A stretch of 64,000 nucleotides of DNA from Clostridiales bacterium (GCA_015056055.1 SVHC01000004.1:1-64000), one strand, 5' to 3'; counted from the first letter of the stretch, positions 34,151-42,981 are shown. Made by a program: numbers and translations. The notes: a model not told the origin generated them from the sequence alone.

Positions 34151-36526
34151 TTACTGGCGAATCTGTGCGCCGAGTTTTGCGCATGCGGCCTGAATTTTAT
34201 TCATGGAAGATGCAATTTCTTCATCGGTCAGAGTGCGGTCGTTTGCGCGGAAAGCCATTGCGAAAGCAACGCTCTTTTTGCCTGCACCGAGGCGATCACC
34301 GCGATATACATCAAACAGGCGTACATCTTCAAGGTTTTTACCGCCGGCAGTGCGGATGGCATCCATCAGATCACCCACCTGGACGCATTCATCGGTAAGC
34401 AGTGCGATATCGCGGGTGACTGCCGGGAAACGAGGCAGTTCGCGTACGGACTGTATCTCCGTGGCTGCAGCGTTCAGCAGGGACAGATCGATTTCTGCCA
34501 CATAGACGCGGCGGGATACATCGAACTTCTCCATTACGTCAGGATGGATTTCGCCGAGCTGAGCGATCTTTCCGTAGTGTGCACTGCGGCCGGGATGGTA
34601 GTAGCAGTCGGCACCCTTTTCGATCTTCTCATTTACGCCGAATGCGTACAGAAGCTGCTGGACAATCTGCTTCAGGGTGTAGAAATCTTCGTTTTCGCCA
34701 TACAGACCGATGCTCAGCGACAGGCGTTCCTCCGGCAACTCTCCTTCAGTCTTCGGCAGGAAGATGGGAGCAGTTTCAAAGAGGCGTGCCTGAGCGTTGC
34801 TGCGGTTGATGTTCATTGCCAGAGTGGACAGCATGGACGGTACCAGGGAAGTACGCATCTGGCTCGTATCTTCACCGAGCGGATTACGAATTTTAACGGC
34901 ATTCATGCGCACGTCATTTTCGGCAAGGCCAAGGTTTGCAATCCACTTGGGGCTGATGAACGAATATGAGTACATTTCGTACATGTTCATATCAACCAAT
35001 ACGCGCTTTACTTTGTCAAGCAGAATCTGGCGCTCGGAACGGCGACCCATAACGGTAACGCCCTGCATCAAAGTGGAAGGAATGTGATCATAGCCGTACA
35101 TGCGGAGTACTTCTTCTGCAAGATCGGCTTCGCGATCGATATCCATGCGGTAAGCCGGAATGGTGCAGATCAAAGTATCTCCATCGGAATCCAGCTCGGT
35201 TTCGATGTACAGATCATTCAGAATATCTTCCATTTCCTCTGCAGTAACCGGAACGGAAATCAGTTTTGCAATGCGCTTGGCACTTGCATGGATAGTGCGT
35301 ACCGGAGCAGGATTCGGATAGAAATCAAATGCACCGGGAACAACATTTCCGCATTCCAGCATATTTACCAGCATGCAGGCACGATCCAGAGCTTCCATAG
35401 TGGTTTCGGGGCAAACACCCTTTTCAAAACGGGCAGAAGACTCTGTACGGATGCCCAGAGTACGGGAAGTGATGCGGTTGTTTCCACGGTTGAAAGCGGC
35501 GCACTCAAACAGAACGCGGCTGGTGTTTTCAGTGATTTCGCTTTCTTCGCCGCCCATGATGCCTGCAAGGCCGGTGGCGTTTTCCTTATCGGCAATTACC
35601 AGCATGTCGCCGGTCAGAACGTGCTCTTTTCCGTCAAGTGTGGTCAGATGTTCACCGTCATGTGCGCGGCGGACAACGATCGTCTGCTCCTTAACCTTAT
35701 CAAGGTCAAAAGCATGCATGGGATGACCGGTTTCGAGCATGATAAAGTTGGTAATATCAACGATATTGTTGATGGGGCGAACACCTGCGCCATGGAGATA
35801 CTCGCGCAGCCACTTCGGAGACGGAGCGAGTTTTACGTTTGTAATTACGCGCGCAGCATAACGCGGGCAGTTTACACTGTCCTGCACATCAACCTTGGCA
35901 TAATCGTCAAAGGTACCTTCGCCGTTTTCTTCTACGGTAATTTCGGGCAATACAAAGTGCTCCTTCAGAGCAGCGGCACTTTCGCGTGCAAGGCCCCAAA
36001 CGCTCAGACAGTCGGGACGGTTTGCAAGGATTTCAAAATCGACGATGGTATCGCCCAGACCAAAGATCGGCTTTACATCTTCGCCCGGAGTATGAGGCTC
36101 GGCAAAGATCAGAATACCTTCATCACCGCAGTGCGGATACAGCCCGTCAGGAACGTTCAGTTCGGGGCCGGAGCAAAGCATGCCGCTGGATTCAACGCCG
36201 CGCAGCTTGCCACGCTTGATCTTAATGCCGCCGGGCAGCTGAGCACCAACAGTTGCAACAGGTACATATGCACCTTCAAACACATTCTGGGCGCCGGTAA
36301 CAATCTGAAGCTTTTCGCCTGCATCAACCTGACAAATCCACAGATGATCGGAATCCGGGTGGCGTTCCATTTTTTCGACAAGTCCAACTACAACTCCGGA
36401 GAAATCGTCTCCGGTTTTATCGTAGCCTTCAACGCCGGTACCGGACATGATCATTTTTTCAACATACTGCTCGGCCGGCAGATCAATTTTTGTATATTCG
36501 TTGAGCCATTTCATCGGCACTTTCAT
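34151..36526 (-). CDS. pheT: Phenylalanyl-tRNA synthetase beta subunit
   Basis: 791-aa beta subunit of the (alpha-beta)2 enzyme. N-terminal tRNA-binding OB domain (GVVVGLVEKMERHPDSDHLWICQVD), B3/B4 editing domain, B5 (ETTMEALDRACMLVN...), and the C-terminal ferredoxin-fold anticodon-binding domain (FPAVTRDIALLTDECVQVGDLMDAI). Directly behind pheS (15 bases) under the Phe T-box. Confidence 0.96.
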   Translation of the reverse strand: MKVPMKWLNEYTKIDLPAEQYVEKMIMSGTGVEGYDKTGDDFSGVVVGLVEKMERHPDSDHLWICQVDAGEKLQIVTGAQNVFEGAYVPVATVGAQLPGGIKIKRGKLRGVESSGMLCSGPELNVPDGLYPHCGDEGILIFAEPHTPGEDVKPIFGLGDTIVDFEILANRPDCLSVWGLARESAAALKEHFVLPEITVEENGEGTFDDYAKVDVQDSVNCPRYAARVITNVKLAPSPKWLREYLHGAGVRPINNIVDITNFIMLETGHPMHAFDLDKVKEQTIVVRRAHDGEHLTTLDGKEHVLTGDMLVIADKENATGLAGIMGGEESEITENTSRVLFECAAFNRGNNRITSRTLGIRTESSARFEKGVCPETTMEALDRACMLVNMLECGNVVPGAFDFYPNPAPVRTIHASAKRIAKLISVPVTAEEMEDILNDLYIETELDSDGDTLICTIPAYRMDIDREADLAEEVLRMYGYDHIPSTLMQGVTVMGRRSERQILLDKVKRVLVDMNMYEMYSYSFISPKWIANLGLAENDVRMNAVKIRNPLGEDTSQMRTSLVPSMLSTLAMNINRSNAQARLFETAPIFLPKTEGELPEERLSLSIGLYGENEDFYTLKQIVQQLLYAFGVNEKIEKGADCYYHPGRSAHYGKIAQLGEIHPDVMEKFDVSRRVYVAEIDLSLLNAAATEIQSVRELPRFPAVTRDIALLTDECVQVGDLMDAIRTAGGKNLEDVRLFDVYRGDRLGAGKKSVAFAMAFRANDRTLTDEEIASSMNKIQAACAKLGAQIRQ

Positions 36527-36541
36527 TGTTCTGTTTCCCCC

Positions 36542-37564
36542 TTAACGGAACTGCTTCAGGAAGCGTACGTCGTTTTCCCACAGGTACTTCATGTTGGGAA
36601 CACTGTATTTGAGCATGGTGATACGCTCGATACCGATGCCGAACGCAAAACCGGTGTACTTTTCCGGATCAATGCCGCACATTTCGAGTACCTTCGGGTT
36701 TACCATGCCTGCACCGAGTACCTCGATCCAACCGGTGCCCTTGCAGACGCGGCAACCTGCACCCTTGCAGTTTGCGCAAGTGAGGTCAACTTCGGCAGAC
36801 GGTTCAGTGAACGGGAAATGGGACGGACGGAAGCGAGTGGTGATGCCTTCACCATAGAGATGACGTGCAAATGTATCCAGAGTACCCTTAAGATCGCTCA
36901 TGGTAATATTTTCGTCGATTACAAGGCCTTCGATCTGCTGGAATACCGGGGAATGCGTTGCATCAGCTTCGTCAACGCGGTAAGTACGGCCGGGACATAC
37001 GATGCGGATCGGCGGCTTGCGGGTAGTCATAATGCGAGCCTGAACGGGAGAAGTATGCGTGCGCAGAACGATATTATCATCGACGTAGAAGGTATCCTGT
37101 GCGTCGCGTGCCGGATGGTTCTTGGGGAGGTTCAGAAGCTCAAAATTGTAGTGATCGTATTCAACCTCAGGACCCTCAACAACCTCAAAGCCCATTCCGG
37201 TGAAGATAGTAAGAAGCTGATCCAGTACGATGCTGCAGGGATGCATGGCACCCATGGTGCGGTCTTCAACCGGCATGGTTACATCGATGGATTCTTTTTC
37301 CAGCTTGATTGCCTTTTCGCGCTCACGAAGCACTGCTTCACGCTCAGCCATTTTTTCTTCAATCTGTGCACGAAGCTCGTTGACCTTCTGACCCATAACA
37401 GGGCGTTCTTCCGGGGGAAGCTGACCCATCGAGCGCAGAATGCCTGTAAGTTCGCCCTTTTTGCCCAGCACGGTTACGCGAATCTGTTCCAGTGCAGCTG
37501 TATCGGCAGCCTGATCAAGCTGCTCCATCACGCGTGCCTGAATGCTCTGAAGTTTCTCCTGCAT
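36542..37564 (-). CDS. pheS: Phenylalanyl-tRNA synthetase alpha subunit
   Basis: 340-aa catalytic alpha subunit: N-terminal coiled coil (1-90), class II motif 2 around HTSPVQARIM and PGRTYRVDEADATHSPVFQQIEGL, and motif 3 GFAFGIGIERITMLKY. A CANCKGAGCRVCKGTGW insert with four cysteines suggests a small zinc site, common in some Clostridia. Transcribed from a promoter with a T-box leader whose specifier is the Phe codon TTC. Confidence 0.96.
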   Translation of the reverse strand: MQEKLQSIQARVMEQLDQAADTAALEQIRVTVLGKKGELTGILRSMGQLPPEERPVMGQKVNELRAQIEEKMAEREAVLREREKAIKLEKESIDVTMPVEDRTMGAMHPCSIVLDQLLTIFTGMGFEVVEGPEVEYDHYNFELLNLPKNHPARDAQDTFYVDDNIVLRTHTSPVQARIMTTRKPPIRIVCPGRTYRVDEADATHSPVFQQIEGLVIDENITMSDLKGTLDTFARHLYGEGITTRFRPSHFPFTEPSAEVDLTCANCKGAGCRVCKGTGWIEVLGAGMVNPKVLEMCGIDPEKYTGFAFGIGIERITMLKYSVPNMKYLWENDVRFLKQFR

Positions 37565-37599
37565 TGTCCTTATGCCCTCCTAAATACGTGCGGATGAGT

Positions 37600-37857
37600 G
37601 CGCCGGTACATATAGAAATGCCCCGTCCTGCATTACAGGGCGAGGCATATGCCACGCGGTACCACCCGCATTTCAATCCAATCGATCAATCTTTGATCCG
37701 GATAACGAGGATCAGTCCGCTGCCTCTTACTGTGAGTTCGGAAGCAGATGCTCAGAAGTGAACTTCGCCATGTTCTTTTCCGCAGCGTTTTCAGCCTGGA
37801 CGCCACTCTCTGTGGGAATGCCGCATGGGTACTCTCTTCATCATAGCAACAGTATGT
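37600..37857 (-). promoter_or_regulatory. T-box leader, Phe specifier (TTC), upstream of pheST
   Basis: Fills most of the 339-base gap before pheS. On the minus strand it has a stem I AGTA motif near 37828, then GAAG-TTC-A with the specifier codon TTC at 37760-37762, then the T-box core GGGTGGTACCGCG (37655-37667), and finally a terminator hairpin (about 37617-37648, GCCTCGCCCTG and CAGGACGGGGC). Uncharged tRNA-Phe should stabilise the antiterminator and switch on pheST. Confidence 0.93.
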
Positions 37858-37863
37858 TTCATG

Positions 37864-37892
37864 AGATTACCACAGTTTCTGAAAAACGACAA
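37864..37892 (-). promoter_or_regulatory. pheS promoter
   Basis: Minus-strand TTGTCG (37887-37892), 17-bp spacer, TAATCT (37864-37869), placing the start just before the T-box stem I. Confidence 0.65.
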
Positions 37893-37903
37893 GCGAAAAA
37901 ATG

Positions 37904-38632
37904 TTAATTTTCCTCGTCCTCTTCAGCTTCGACATATTCAAGATACTTGGAGAAGACGGCATTGATCAGTGCCTCATCTTCGATAGAAGCATATACTTCC
38001 TCGCCGTCCTGCTCTTCGATGCGCAGAATGATTACCTCATCGCTCTCCTCACCATCTTCGATGGGAGCAAGCAGAACGTAATTGGCACCTTCATAATCAA
38101 CGGTCATGACATGCTCAAACTGCACCAGGTTGTCATCCTCGTCATACAGTTCAACGATGTTATCTCTTTCCATTGCGCCTTCCATGTGTTTATCCTCCTC
38201 GTTTTTTTGTTCTTCCGGCCATCCGCCAGCATCAAGGAATCCCTGCAAAATCAGCTGGGCAGCAATTGTGTCTACCACCTGTTTGCGCTTTTTGCGGCTT
38301 GCGTCACCCTCCAGAAGCGCTCTGTGAGCCATGGCGGTAGTAAGCCGTTCGTCCTCATACCGGATGATGAATCCCATATCCGTAAGGCGATTTCCAAACG
38401 TGCGTGACCGCTCCGCCTGAATGCCTTCACGATTATCCAAATGGCGCGGCAACCCAATCAGGATGCGATTCGTTTGATAGGAATCGGCAATTTCCTTTAC
38501 ACGGGCAACATCCCGTTCCAATCCGCGGGTTTCAATTGTCTCCACGCCCTGTGCGGTGATACCAAGATCGTCGCTTACAGCAACTCCTGTGCGTCTGTCA
38601 CCGACATCCAATGCAAGTACTCGTTTTTTCAT
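37904..38632 (-). CDS. ruvX: RuvX/YqgF Holliday-junction resolvase-like protein fused to DUF1292 domain
   Basis: 242-aa continuous frame. Residues 1 to about 140 are RuvX/YqgF (RVLALDVGDRRTGVAVSDDLG; ILIGLPRHLDNREG; YEDERLTTAMAHRALL; KKRKQVVDTIAAQLILQGFL), an RNase H fold implicated in rRNA processing and junction resolution. Residues about 155-242 are a DUF1292 (YrzB-like) domain (DNIVELYDEDDNLVQFEHVMTVDYEGANYVLLAP). At the joint a strong GAGGAGG followed by an ATG at codon 154 could start DUF1292 separately. In Bacillus these are separate adjacent genes. Start: ATG at 38632 overlapping the upstream stop (TAATG). Confidence 0.85.
   Translation of the reverse strand: MKKRVLALDVGDRRTGVAVSDDLGITAQGVETIETRGLERDVARVKEIADSYQTNRILIGLPRHLDNREGIQAERSRTFGNRLTDMGFIIRYEDERLTTAMAHRALLEGDASRKKRKQVVDTIAAQLILQGFLDAGGWPEEQKNEEDKHMEGAMERDNIVELYDEDDNLVQFEHVMTVDYEGANYVLLAPIEDGEESDEVIILRIEEQDGEEVYASIEDEALINAVFSKYLEYVEAEEDEEN
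38186..38204 (-). promoter_or_regulatory. Internal ribosome binding site and start in the ruvX-DUF1292 frame
   Basis: On the minus strand GAGGAGGATAAACACATG lies inside the fused frame, between the two domains. The Shine-Dalgarno match is strong and spacing to the ATG is about 8 bases, so a free DUF1292 protein of about 90 residues may be made in addition to the fusion. Confidence 0.6.
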
Positions 38633-39576
38633 TAGATCACCTTTACAGAAAACTGCGGACATACTCTTGCGCAGTAACCGCATAATACACATTTCTCTCT
38701 GTCAACAACTGCATGCCCGTCTTCCAGATGAAGAGCACCTGCCCGACAGAATTTTACGCATTCGCCGCAGCCTTCGCAATAATCCTGTATAATAAGGGTT
38801 CGCTCCCTGTGTGAAAGCGGCTCCATAAAAGAAGAGTTGCCGCATGCCATAGCTGCATTTGCATCGATTTCTGCTTCGCTCTGCATGCCTACAGCGATCG
38901 AATCGGCCCACGGCGCATCCAGCAGGTAACGAAGTGCGCGTTCGTTGCTTGATATCAGATGACCTCCGCCTAAGGGCTTCATTGCAAAAATACCGATTCC
39001 AAGATCATGCGCATAGCGGATTGCATTTTCCATATCCTCGCGCGAACCATCCCGGATTCCGATACCATCAACATTAATAAGCGGATGAATAACATCAATG
39101 CCGCCAAAGCGTGCTGCGGCGCGAACCGCACCGGAATAGTGCGTGCTGATGCCTACTTGCCCTATTTTGCCCTTTGCCTTCTGCTCGTTCAGGTAATCAA
39201 GAGCTTCTCGGTGGCCGCGAAGCGTATGAATGGATTCCTGTTCGTGCAACATGAACAGATCAACATATTCCCTGTCAAGACCGCGGAATGCTCTTTCGAG
39301 GGCTGCGCTTGCAGTGGGAACATCCCAGCAATAGGCCTTCGTGCTCACGTGATAGTCACATGATTTCAACGCGATACGAATATGGGGATATGTGTCATAT
39401 ATGTCGGCCGTATCCAGAAAACGGAACCCCTTTTCGTATGCATAAGAAAGCAGCGCCGCCCCCATTTCAGGGGAAAAACCGCGCTGCATTGGACCCATCG
39501 TCAGGGTACCAAAGCACAGACGTGAAACGAACATGCCGCCGCGTCCGAGTTGCCTAACTTCCATAAAATCAGTCAT
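38632..39576 (-). CDS. Aldo/keto reductase with C-terminal 2[4Fe-4S] ferredoxin domain
   Basis: 314-aa protein. The AKR barrel (1 to about 235) has the catalytic set in DTADIYDTYP (Asp, Tyr), STKAYCW (Lys) and DLFMLHEQ (His). The last 50 residues hold two CxxCxxCxxxC clusters (CEGCGECVKFC and CVLCGYCARVC), typical of ferredoxin-type iron-sulfur binding. Such Fe-S AKRs are common in anaerobes; substrate unknown. It overlaps ireB upstream by 8 bases and ruvX downstream by 1 base, so it is inserted into an otherwise conserved ireB-ruvX pair. Confidence 0.87.
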   Translation of the reverse strand: MTDFMEVRQLGRGGMFVSRLCFGTLTMGPMQRGFSPEMGAALLSYAYEKGFRFLDTADIYDTYPHIRIALKSCDYHVSTKAYCWDVPTASAALERAFRGLDREYVDLFMLHEQESIHTLRGHREALDYLNEQKAKGKIGQVGISTHYSGAVRAAARFGGIDVIHPLINVDGIGIRDGSREDMENAIRYAHDLGIGIFAMKPLGGGHLISSNERALRYLLDAPWADSIAVGMQSEAEIDANAAMACGNSSFMEPLSHRERTLIIQDYCEGCGECVKFCRAGALHLEDGHAVVDREKCVLCGYCARVCPQFSVKVI

Positions 39577-39829
39577 CGTGGTTTTCTACATAAAACCGAA
39601 CGAATTCCTCCAGAATTTCATCACGCTCAAGACGCTTAATCAATGAACGGGCATTGTTATAACTGGTAATATAAGTGGGATCGCCGGAAATAATGTATCC
39701 CACGATCTGAATAATCGGATCGTGACCTTTAGCCTTCAGGGCCTGATATACCAACTGAATAATCTGTTCCGCCGAATTTTCTCCATCGTTGATACGGAAC
39801 TGCCTGGTTTCGCCTGCATTGCCGCTCAT
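39569..39829 (-). CDS. ireB: IreB family regulatory phosphoprotein (YrzL/DUF965)
   Basis: 86-aa protein with the family sequence FRINDGENSAEQIIQLVYQALKAKGHDP followed by IIQIVGYIISGDPTYITSY. In Enterococcus IreB is phosphorylated by the PASTA kinase IreK and tunes cell-wall stress and cephalosporin resistance. The ATG at 39829 is chosen because AAAGGCGGTG lies upstream and homologues start here; the frame continues 23 codons further without support. Typical neighbours of this gene are ruvX and DUF1292, as found here. Confidence 0.93.
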   Translation of the reverse strand: MSGNAGETRQFRINDGENSAEQIIQLVYQALKAKGHDPIIQIVGYIISGDPTYITSYNNARSLIKRLERDEILEEFVRFYVENHDD

Positions 39830-39894
39830 AATGCATCTGCACCGCCTTTCGCCGCGTGACTCTATCCGTATTATACACCATGAACGGATAAATT

Positions 39895-40935
39895 TCAATT
39901 GGTTTCATGACGTTGAGCCCAAACTCTTAAGGAAATTCTAAGGATTAACAATATTGGCAATGCGAACAACATTCCTACAATTCCTGCTATGCTGTTTCCT
40001 AGTGTTAATGCCAACAGGACGGCAACTGGACTTATACCGGTAAGGTCTCCCATTATTCGTGGACTGATATAGACATTGTCAAACTGTTGAACGGCGATAA
40101 GAACGGCGATCGTAAGCAAAACTTTTGCTATACCGCCGTCAAATGCGAGGATTACGGCGGGGATTCCTCCGAGGATCGGTCCGAAATACGGAATGAGATC
40201 TAATATGCCGATCAGAACTCCCAAGAGTAAAGCGGACGGGATTCCTACAAATACAAGTGCAATAGCGGATATGATTCCGATGGTCAGGCAGATCATAAGT
40301 TGGCCGCGCAGATACAATATTAGTTCGCGTTTGACTGCTCCGGCCATTCTGATAGCCAATTTTCTGCTTTTGAGTGGAACGAGCATTTCAAGGCGCAGGA
40401 GTAGCCGTTCCTTATCGCTGAGAAAGAAATATGCCATCACAAGCATTAGTATAACTGAGGAAATTCCGGATGCTATTCCGCTGAAAAATCCTATGGCGTT
40501 TGATAATATAGTGTTTAAGAATTGAGAAAATGCGTTCCAATCAATTTGCATTGCCTGTAAACCGATTGAAATTCCTTTGTCTTCCAGATATGTCAACACA
40601 GTATTCAATGTGTTGCGGATCACAGATACAGAGCCAGGAATCGCACTTAGCAGTATTTCACCCTGCTGCGCCATGTAAGGTGCCAGCAGGAAGAGTACAC
40701 CACCCAAACTTCCGATTACAAGGAGGATTGCAAGCGCTGCAGCTGCAGAGCGTTTCACATGGACGGCGAGTTTTTCGCACAACGGATCGAACAGAAAGGC
40801 GAAGACGGTCCCGCCTGCTACGAGGCGTATGACCGGAGCTACGTATCTCCAAAGAACAATCGCAGACGCCGCAAGAACTGCGGCGAATGCGATCAGCTTC
40901 CATGTTTTCGCTTTCGGCTGAAAAACACGTTCCAT
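39895..40935 (-). CDS. AI-2E family transporter (PerM/YrrI-like)
   Basis: 346-aa membrane protein with about 7-8 segments. The C-terminal GILIGILDLIPYFGPILGGIPAVILAF block is the family signature. Members export autoinducer-2 or carry Na+/H+; the name does not establish the substrate. It lies between a 50-aa membrane-anchored protein and ireB; the linkage of an AI-2E gene with ireB and ruvX occurs in other Firmicutes. Confidence 0.88.
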   Translation of the reverse strand: MERVFQPKAKTWKLIAFAAVLAASAIVLWRYVAPVIRLVAGGTVFAFLFDPLCEKLAVHVKRSAAAALAILLVIGSLGGVLFLLAPYMAQQGEILLSAIPGSVSVIRNTLNTVLTYLEDKGISIGLQAMQIDWNAFSQFLNTILSNAIGFFSGIASGISSVILMLVMAYFFLSDKERLLLRLEMLVPLKSRKLAIRMAGAVKRELILYLRGQLMICLTIGIISAIALVFVGIPSALLLGVLIGILDLIPYFGPILGGIPAVILAFDGGIAKVLLTIAVLIAVQQFDNVYISPRIMGDLTGISPVAVLLALTLGNSIAGIVGMLFALPILLILRISLRVWAQRHETN

Positions 40936-40941
40936 AGGCGT

Positions 40942-41094
40942 TTATTTACCCATCAGTTCGTTTGCTTTGTGCATCATTTTAGCGCCTGCCTGCGTTGCTG
41001 CGCGATACATTTTCTTCTGGGTCTGACGATTCATCATTCCAAATGCCACAACAGCGGCGGCGCCAAGAACGCATCCGGTAACAATTCCCTTCAT
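40942..41094 (-). CDS. 50-residue small membrane-anchored protein
   Basis: Short gene encoding MKGIVTGCVLGAAAVVAFGM followed by a basic helical tail (NRQTQKKMYRAATQAGAKMM and HKANELMGK). The N-terminus is a single hydrophobic segment with GxxxG-like small residues; the tail is amphipathic. GGGGG upstream gives a strong ribosome binding site, and its ATG overlaps the stop of the PRC-barrel gene by 4 bases (ATGA). The AI-2E gene follows 6 bases later. This tight packing supports a real gene. It resembles YtxH-like small proteins; function unknown. Confidence 0.75.
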   Translation of the reverse strand: MKGIVTGCVLGAAAVVAFGMMNRQTQKKMYRAATQAGAKMMHKANELMGK

Positions 41095-41534
41095 TCTGTT
41101 TCCCCCTCCCATTCAATTACGACAACTTCACCGCCCGGCTGTGTCACGGAAAATTGCTTTACACGTCTTCGACCAGAGAGAATATCTTCAAGCCAACCTG
41201 TGGAAAGCTCCAGGGATTCAATATTCAGGCTAATTTCGTTTACATTAGCACTGCATATCGCACCCAGACGTTTTCCTTCAGTGTCAAGAGCCCTGCGCGG
41301 ATACCCACAGTCCTTTCGCTCGCTGCGTTGCCCGGCAGAGTCAACAAGAATTGCAACTTCACCCAGCATGATGACATCTTTAGAGGGAATAAAGCGAGTT
41401 CCTCGGATACCTGCATCAATGAATAATCCGATCATGTGCGTAAGATCATCAGAGGCCTGTGCCTGCACGACACGCCCCAGTTTACGTCCCTCACAGATTA
41501 CCGGCATTCCGACCAGCAGCCGCATGTTTCTCAT
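41091..41534 (-). CDS. PRC-barrel domain protein
   Basis: 147-aa soluble protein with two PRC-barrel-like halves: MRLLVGMPVICEGRKLGRVVQAQ and a second near RALDTEGKRLGAICSA. PRC barrels mediate protein or RNA contacts (as in RimM and YlmC). The ATG at 41534 sits 7 bases after GGAGG; two other in-frame ATGs (41540, 41525) are worse placed. It seems to start the operon PRC - 50-aa protein - AI-2E. Confidence 0.78.
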   Translation of the reverse strand: MRNMRLLVGMPVICEGRKLGRVVQAQASDDLTHMIGLFIDAGIRGTRFIPSKDVIMLGEVAILVDSAGQRSERKDCGYPRRALDTEGKRLGAICSANVNEISLNIESLELSTGWLEDILSGRRRVKQFSVTQPGGEVVVIEWEGETE

Positions 41535-41608
41535 GAACATCCCTCCGAACAGCCGTTGTCAAGGCTATTGTGTGTTGATGCGAAAGACACTATGAGTGGA
41601 AATGGCTG

Positions 41609-41642
41609 CAAAAAAACAGCCGGAATTTTTTGATCCGGCTGT
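41609..41642 (-). terminator. Terminator of the lspA-rluD transcript
   Basis: 9-bp perfect stem (41616-41624 with 41634-41642) followed on the minus strand by TTTTTT, 8 bases after the rluD-like stop. Confidence 0.9.
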
Positions 41643-41650
41643 AATCATTG

Positions 41651-42523
41651 TCAGGTTAATTTCAGTTTGTTGTGCCACAGATGGAAACGTTCTTCAGGAG
41701 GTTCGGTAAAAGTCATATGCTCCCCTGTACTGGGGTGAATAAATCCAATTTTGTATGCATGCAGAAGCTGTCCGCCGTCTACCGGATAAGGGGGCTTTTT
41801 AGGACCGTAAACGGGGTCCCCTAATACAGGATGTCCGATAGAGGCCATATGGACGCGAATCTGATGTGTACGACCTGTTTTCAGCCTGGCTTCAATATAG
41901 GTTGCGCCTCGCAGCTCTTCCAAGACAGACCAGTGTGTAAATGCACTGCGACCATCGGGAACGATAGCCATCTTTTTTCGATCACTTGGATGACGCCCAA
42001 TGGGTCGGTCTACATCGCCGGAATCCTTTGACATTCTCCCTTGCACAATGGCAAGATAGGCACGTTCCACGGTGTGCGCACCGATTTGCTCCGAAAGGGA
42101 TACGTGACTTTTATCGTTTTTAGCAACCAGCAGCAGACCGGAGGTATCTTTATCGATGCGATGAACGATGCCGGGACGCAACTCTCCGCCAATTCCAGAA
42201 AGATCATCCATGTGCGCGAGCAGTGCGTTGACGAGTGTACCATCAGGATTGCCGGCAGCGGGATGGACAACCATGCCGGAGGGCTTGAACACGACTGCAA
42301 GGTCCTGATCTTGATAGATAATTCTTAGCGGGATTTCCTGTGCTTCAACGCTGGTCGGAACCGGAGCAGGGATATCAGCTTTGACGGAGTCACCGCTGCG
42401 AAGCTCGTAACCTGCTTTGGTTTGTACTATGCCGTTCACCAGTACACATCCGTCTTTAATAAGGGAAATTGCCCGTGAACGTGTGATCTGATATTCTTCG
42501 GCCACATAAAGATCGAGTCTCAT
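41651..42523 (-). CDS. RluD/RluA-family rRNA pseudouridine synthase
   Basis: 290-aa protein: N-terminal S4 domain (RLDLYVAEEYQITRSRAISLIKDGCVLVNG) and catalytic domain with the active Asp in GIVHRIDKDTSGLLLVAKND, plus KTGRTHQIRVHMASIGHPVLGDPVYG. It isomerises uridines in 23S rRNA. It follows lspA with a 4-base overlap, the same order as lspA-ylyB in Bacillus. Confidence 0.94.
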   Translation of the reverse strand: MRLDLYVAEEYQITRSRAISLIKDGCVLVNGIVQTKAGYELRSGDSVKADIPAPVPTSVEAQEIPLRIIYQDQDLAVVFKPSGMVVHPAAGNPDGTLVNALLAHMDDLSGIGGELRPGIVHRIDKDTSGLLLVAKNDKSHVSLSEQIGAHTVERAYLAIVQGRMSKDSGDVDRPIGRHPSDRKKMAIVPDGRSAFTHWSVLEELRGATYIEARLKTGRTHQIRVHMASIGHPVLGDPVYGPKKPPYPVDGGQLLHAYKIGFIHPSTGEHMTFTEPPEERFHLWHNKLKLT

Positions 42524-42981
42524 TGGGCGTCCTCCTTGCGGAAAAACAGCAGACAGGCTGCCAGCGTTGCTCCGACAGTAATAAAACAGTCGGCAATATT
42601 AAATACAGCGAAATTCACAAAGAGCAGTTCGATAAAATCGACCACAAATCCCCAACGTATCCGATCATACAGGTTGGAAAGACCGCCAGCAAGAACTGCC
42701 CAAAGGCAGAACTGAACAACTTTAGAGATTTGTGGCTTCCGGAGTAGATATACTGCAAGAAGCGCAAGCATAATGGCACTGAGCCAGATTACAAGCACAC
42801 CGGTATCACTTAGCGCACTGAAGGCAACGCCTGTATTCTTGCAGTAACGCCACTGCAGAATATTTGGAATAAAGATTCGAGGCTCGTTTAGGAAATTCAT
42901 AGCCCAGTATTTTGTTATCCGATCCAGAATCAATACGGCAAAAACAACAATACCGACCTCAAGGCCTTTTTTGAACCGCAT
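42520..42981 (-). CDS. lspA: Lipoprotein signal peptidase LspA
   Basis: 153-aa membrane aspartic protease with four membrane segments. Catalytic Asp residues are in GGLSNLYDRI and FNIADCFI; the N-terminal IVVFAVLILDRITKYW is typical. It cleaves diacylglyceryl-modified prolipoproteins. GGAGG lies before the ATG at 42981; the frame further upstream lacks a site. It overlaps the preceding DUF5665 gene by 23 bases. Confidence 0.95.
   Translation of the reverse strand: MRFKKGLEVGIVVFAVLILDRITKYWAMNFLNEPRIFIPNILQWRYCKNTGVAFSALSDTGVLVIWLSAIMLALLAVYLLRKPQISKVVQFCLWAVLAGGLSNLYDRIRWGFVVDFIELLFVNFAVFNIADCFITVGATLAACLLFFRKEDAQ

Noticed and set aside
35084-37597. 837-codon plus-strand open frame over pheST
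   Set aside because: Antisense to pheT and pheS, which have all family motifs; no support for translation.
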